Below are positions 62,660-64,000 of a stretch of DNA of 64,000 bases, one piece after another. The stretch is from positions 1 through 64,000 of the forward strand of contig JAZGGI010000035.1 in assembly GCA_036480375.1 (NCBI GenBank). Direction: 5' to 3'. The stretch comes from Candidatus Zixiibacteriota bacterium. Its GTDB lineage: Bacteria; Zixibacteria; MSB-5A5; GN15; JAAZOE01. The position numbers and the translations under genes were made by a program. Every line of letters begins with the position of its first letter. Position 1 is the first letter of the stretch. The notes under the pieces are model-generated. The model was given only the letters and a program-made list of their open reading frames with translations. It was not told where the DNA came from and searched no databases.

Positions 62660-64000
62660 ATGAGGTACAGAGCACTAACCCTGTGGGCAATTTTGGCAAT
62701 TTTTATAGCGACGGGGGTGGCGGCGCAAGAAAGTCCGTGGCCGAAATTTCGTCATGATAAAAAGAATACGGGACATACGCCTTACACCGGTCCTTCTACG
62801 CCTGAGGTAGTCTGGACATTTCAGGCTGATGACGGGATCGTGTCCTCGCCGATCATCGGGTATGACGGTACAATTTACGTCGGGGCGGGGTGGCATTATT
62901 TTGGCACAACGGATTCATGCCTGTATGCTCTTACACCCGACGGCAACGTAAAATGGTGTTTTAAGGGGCAGGCGGGGTTTTTCTCAACACCCGTATTGGG
63001 ACCGGATGGAACTCTGTATATAACCTGTATCGATGGGCATATATACGCGATTGAAGATTCGGTTACTTACGGCAAGCAAAAATGGCGTACATTCCTGGAT
63101 TATCCGTTCAGCCTCTGTTCTCCTGCGATCAGCGATGACGGCTCAACTGTTTACGCCGGTACTCCAAGCTTTAAATTCTTCGCCATTGACGCCTCAAGCG
63201 GGACGATTAATTGGAGCTATCAAACCGGATGGTGCATTATTTCATCTCCAGCCATTAGAGACGATGGTTCCATAGTTGTTGGTTCAAAGGATCATCGTTT
63301 GCGCGCTTTTAGCGATGCTCTCAAGGGACCTATCTGGGAATTTCCGACCGGCACGTTTTTTGATGGACATTTAGTCGATTGCTCTCCGGCTATTGCCGAG
63401 GACGGTACGATTTATGTCGGTTCAGATCCCTATGGAGCCTCGGGTCAAGGACCTTTCGAGCAACCAACGAGCACGAGTTTTTGGGCCGTCAATTCCGATG
63501 GAACTCTTAAATGGATATTTGAAACCGGTGACGGAGTAGAATCATCTCCGGCTATCGGACCGGATGGAACAATTTATTTTGGCTCTTATGACAGCTGCTT
63601 TTATGCATTGACTGATATGGGCAACGAGGGAGTTCAAAAGTGGAAATTCAAAACCGGTGGAAAGATTGACGGTTCGGCAACGGTCGGTGGTGACGGCGTC
63701 ATATATTTCGGTTCCCGGGATTCTACTTTATATGCCCTTTATCCCGATGGCTCAGTGAAATGGACTTTTCCGCTTGACGACGGTACGGAATGTTCACCCA
63801 CAATTGATGATAAGGGAAATCTCTATATTGGTACGTTTGGCGGGACACTATACGTTTTGGGCACCGGTTTGCCTGATGTAGGCGTCACTTCGATAGATAT
63901 GCCTGGTATGGTGCAGACAGAAGTCTCCTACGTTCCCTCCGCCAGCATTCATAATTTCAGGAGTGACGGTCAGACTTTTGATGTCACCTGTAAAATTGAA
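62660..64000 (+). CDS. Exported PQQ-type beta-propeller protein (cut by window edge)
   Basis: The frame opens at ATG 62660 after GGAGG and stays open for 447 codons to the window edge. A signal peptide (MRYRALTLWAILAIFIATG, cleaved at VAA-Q) is followed by WPKFRHDKKNTGHTPYTG, a typical start of exported PQQ-repeat propellers, and repeated blades of the form SSPAIGPDGTIYFGS...LYAL...G..KW.F. After about residue 400 a new domain begins (DVGVTSIDMPGMV), probably Ig-like, and is cut off. Such proteins are often outer-membrane or secreted and structural; no enzyme motif is visible. A T9SS-type or dockerin end might lie beyond the edge. Confidence 0.8.
   Translation, partial: MRYRALTLWAILAIFIATGVAAQESPWPKFRHDKKNTGHTPYTGPSTPEVVWTFQADDGIVSSPIIGYDGTIYVGAGWHYFGTTDSCLYALTPDGNVKWCFKGQAGFFSTPVLGPDGTLYITCIDGHIYAIEDSVTYGKQKWRTFLDYPFSLCSPAISDDGSTVYAGTPSFKFFAIDASSGTINWSYQTGWCIISSPAIRDDGSIVVGSKDHRLRAFSDALKGPIWEFPTGTFFDGHLVDCSPAIAEDGTIYVGSDPYGASGQGPFEQPTSTSFWAVNSDGTLKWIFETGDGVESSPAIGPDGTIYFGSYDSCFYALTDMGNEGVQKWKFKTGGKIDGSATVGGDGVIYFGSRDSTLYALYPDGSVKWTFPLDDGTECSPTIDDKGNLYIGTFGGTLYVLGTGLPDVGVTSIDMPGMVQTEVSYVPSASIHNFRSDGQTFDVTCKIE

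Overview
The window reads as a chromosomal piece of a Gram-negative bacterium of moderate GC content. It has outer-membrane beta-barrels, lipoproteins, a NYPNPFNP-type C-terminal sorting domain, and two exported proteins ending in paired 'GDAN..D..VNIGDAV..IN.VFRGG' dockerin-like units. That combination is typical of the FCB group and most reminds me of Zixibacteria-like lineages. This assignment is inference from family style; there is no rRNA to prove it.

Layout. (1) 1-5804, minus strand: the start of an exported protein, then an operon headed by a membrane Ser/Thr kinase, followed by a membrane-anchored repeat protein and two exported proteins. (2) 6021-31020, plus strand: a type VI secretion (T6SS)-like contractile injection locus. 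An accessory block starting at a good promoter (6021-6050) encodes a PAAR spike tip, a 1137-residue protein with an OmpA-like N-terminus and a metzincin-type zinc motif, a beta-propeller, a lipoprotein, an Eag/DUF1795-like chaperone, an adaptor-like protein sharing modules with the PAAR protein, a LysM protein with a possible cysteine hydrolase domain, and a second lipoprotein. A structural block from a second promoter (15923-15952) encodes a ClpV split into two genes, then TssB, TssC, Hcp, VgrG, TssE, TssF, TssG, TssK, a one-TM protein in the TssL position, a GTPase with one TM in the TssM position, and a small exported protein. A strong terminator ends it. TssJ, TssA, Fha and canonical TssL/TssM are not seen in the window.

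(3) 31072-39350, minus strand: a second kinase-headed operon (kinase, two CsgG-like proteins, a beta-barrel and two paralogous lipoproteins with cohesin-like domains). (4) 39472-43624: a tiny exported ORF interrupted by TGA, a CBS protein, a dockerin-bearing exoprotein and an Rrf2 regulator with three cysteines. (5) 43682-46223: a DsrM/DsrK-like quinone-linked membrane module. (6) 46316-53183, minus strand: histidine kinase, response regulator, hemE, hemN, hemH and hemG in one tightly overlapping operon. (7) 53365-57212, minus strand: a DMT transporter and a bc-type complex (Rieske, fused cytochrome b, nine-heme cytochrome c). (8) 57507-64000: O-methyltransferase, a second dockerin exoprotein, a GYD protein, a HAD hydrolase and a truncated exported beta-propeller.

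How it fits together. The T6SS block probably assembles a sheath, tube and spike carrying two candidate cell-wall or protein-degrading effectors, with adjacent lipoproteins as possible immunity proteins. The kinases on both flanks could control secretion or surface functions. Two cohesin-like lipoproteins and two dockerin exoproteins suggest non-covalent display of proteins on the outer membrane. The heme operon supplies cofactor for the multiheme bc complex.
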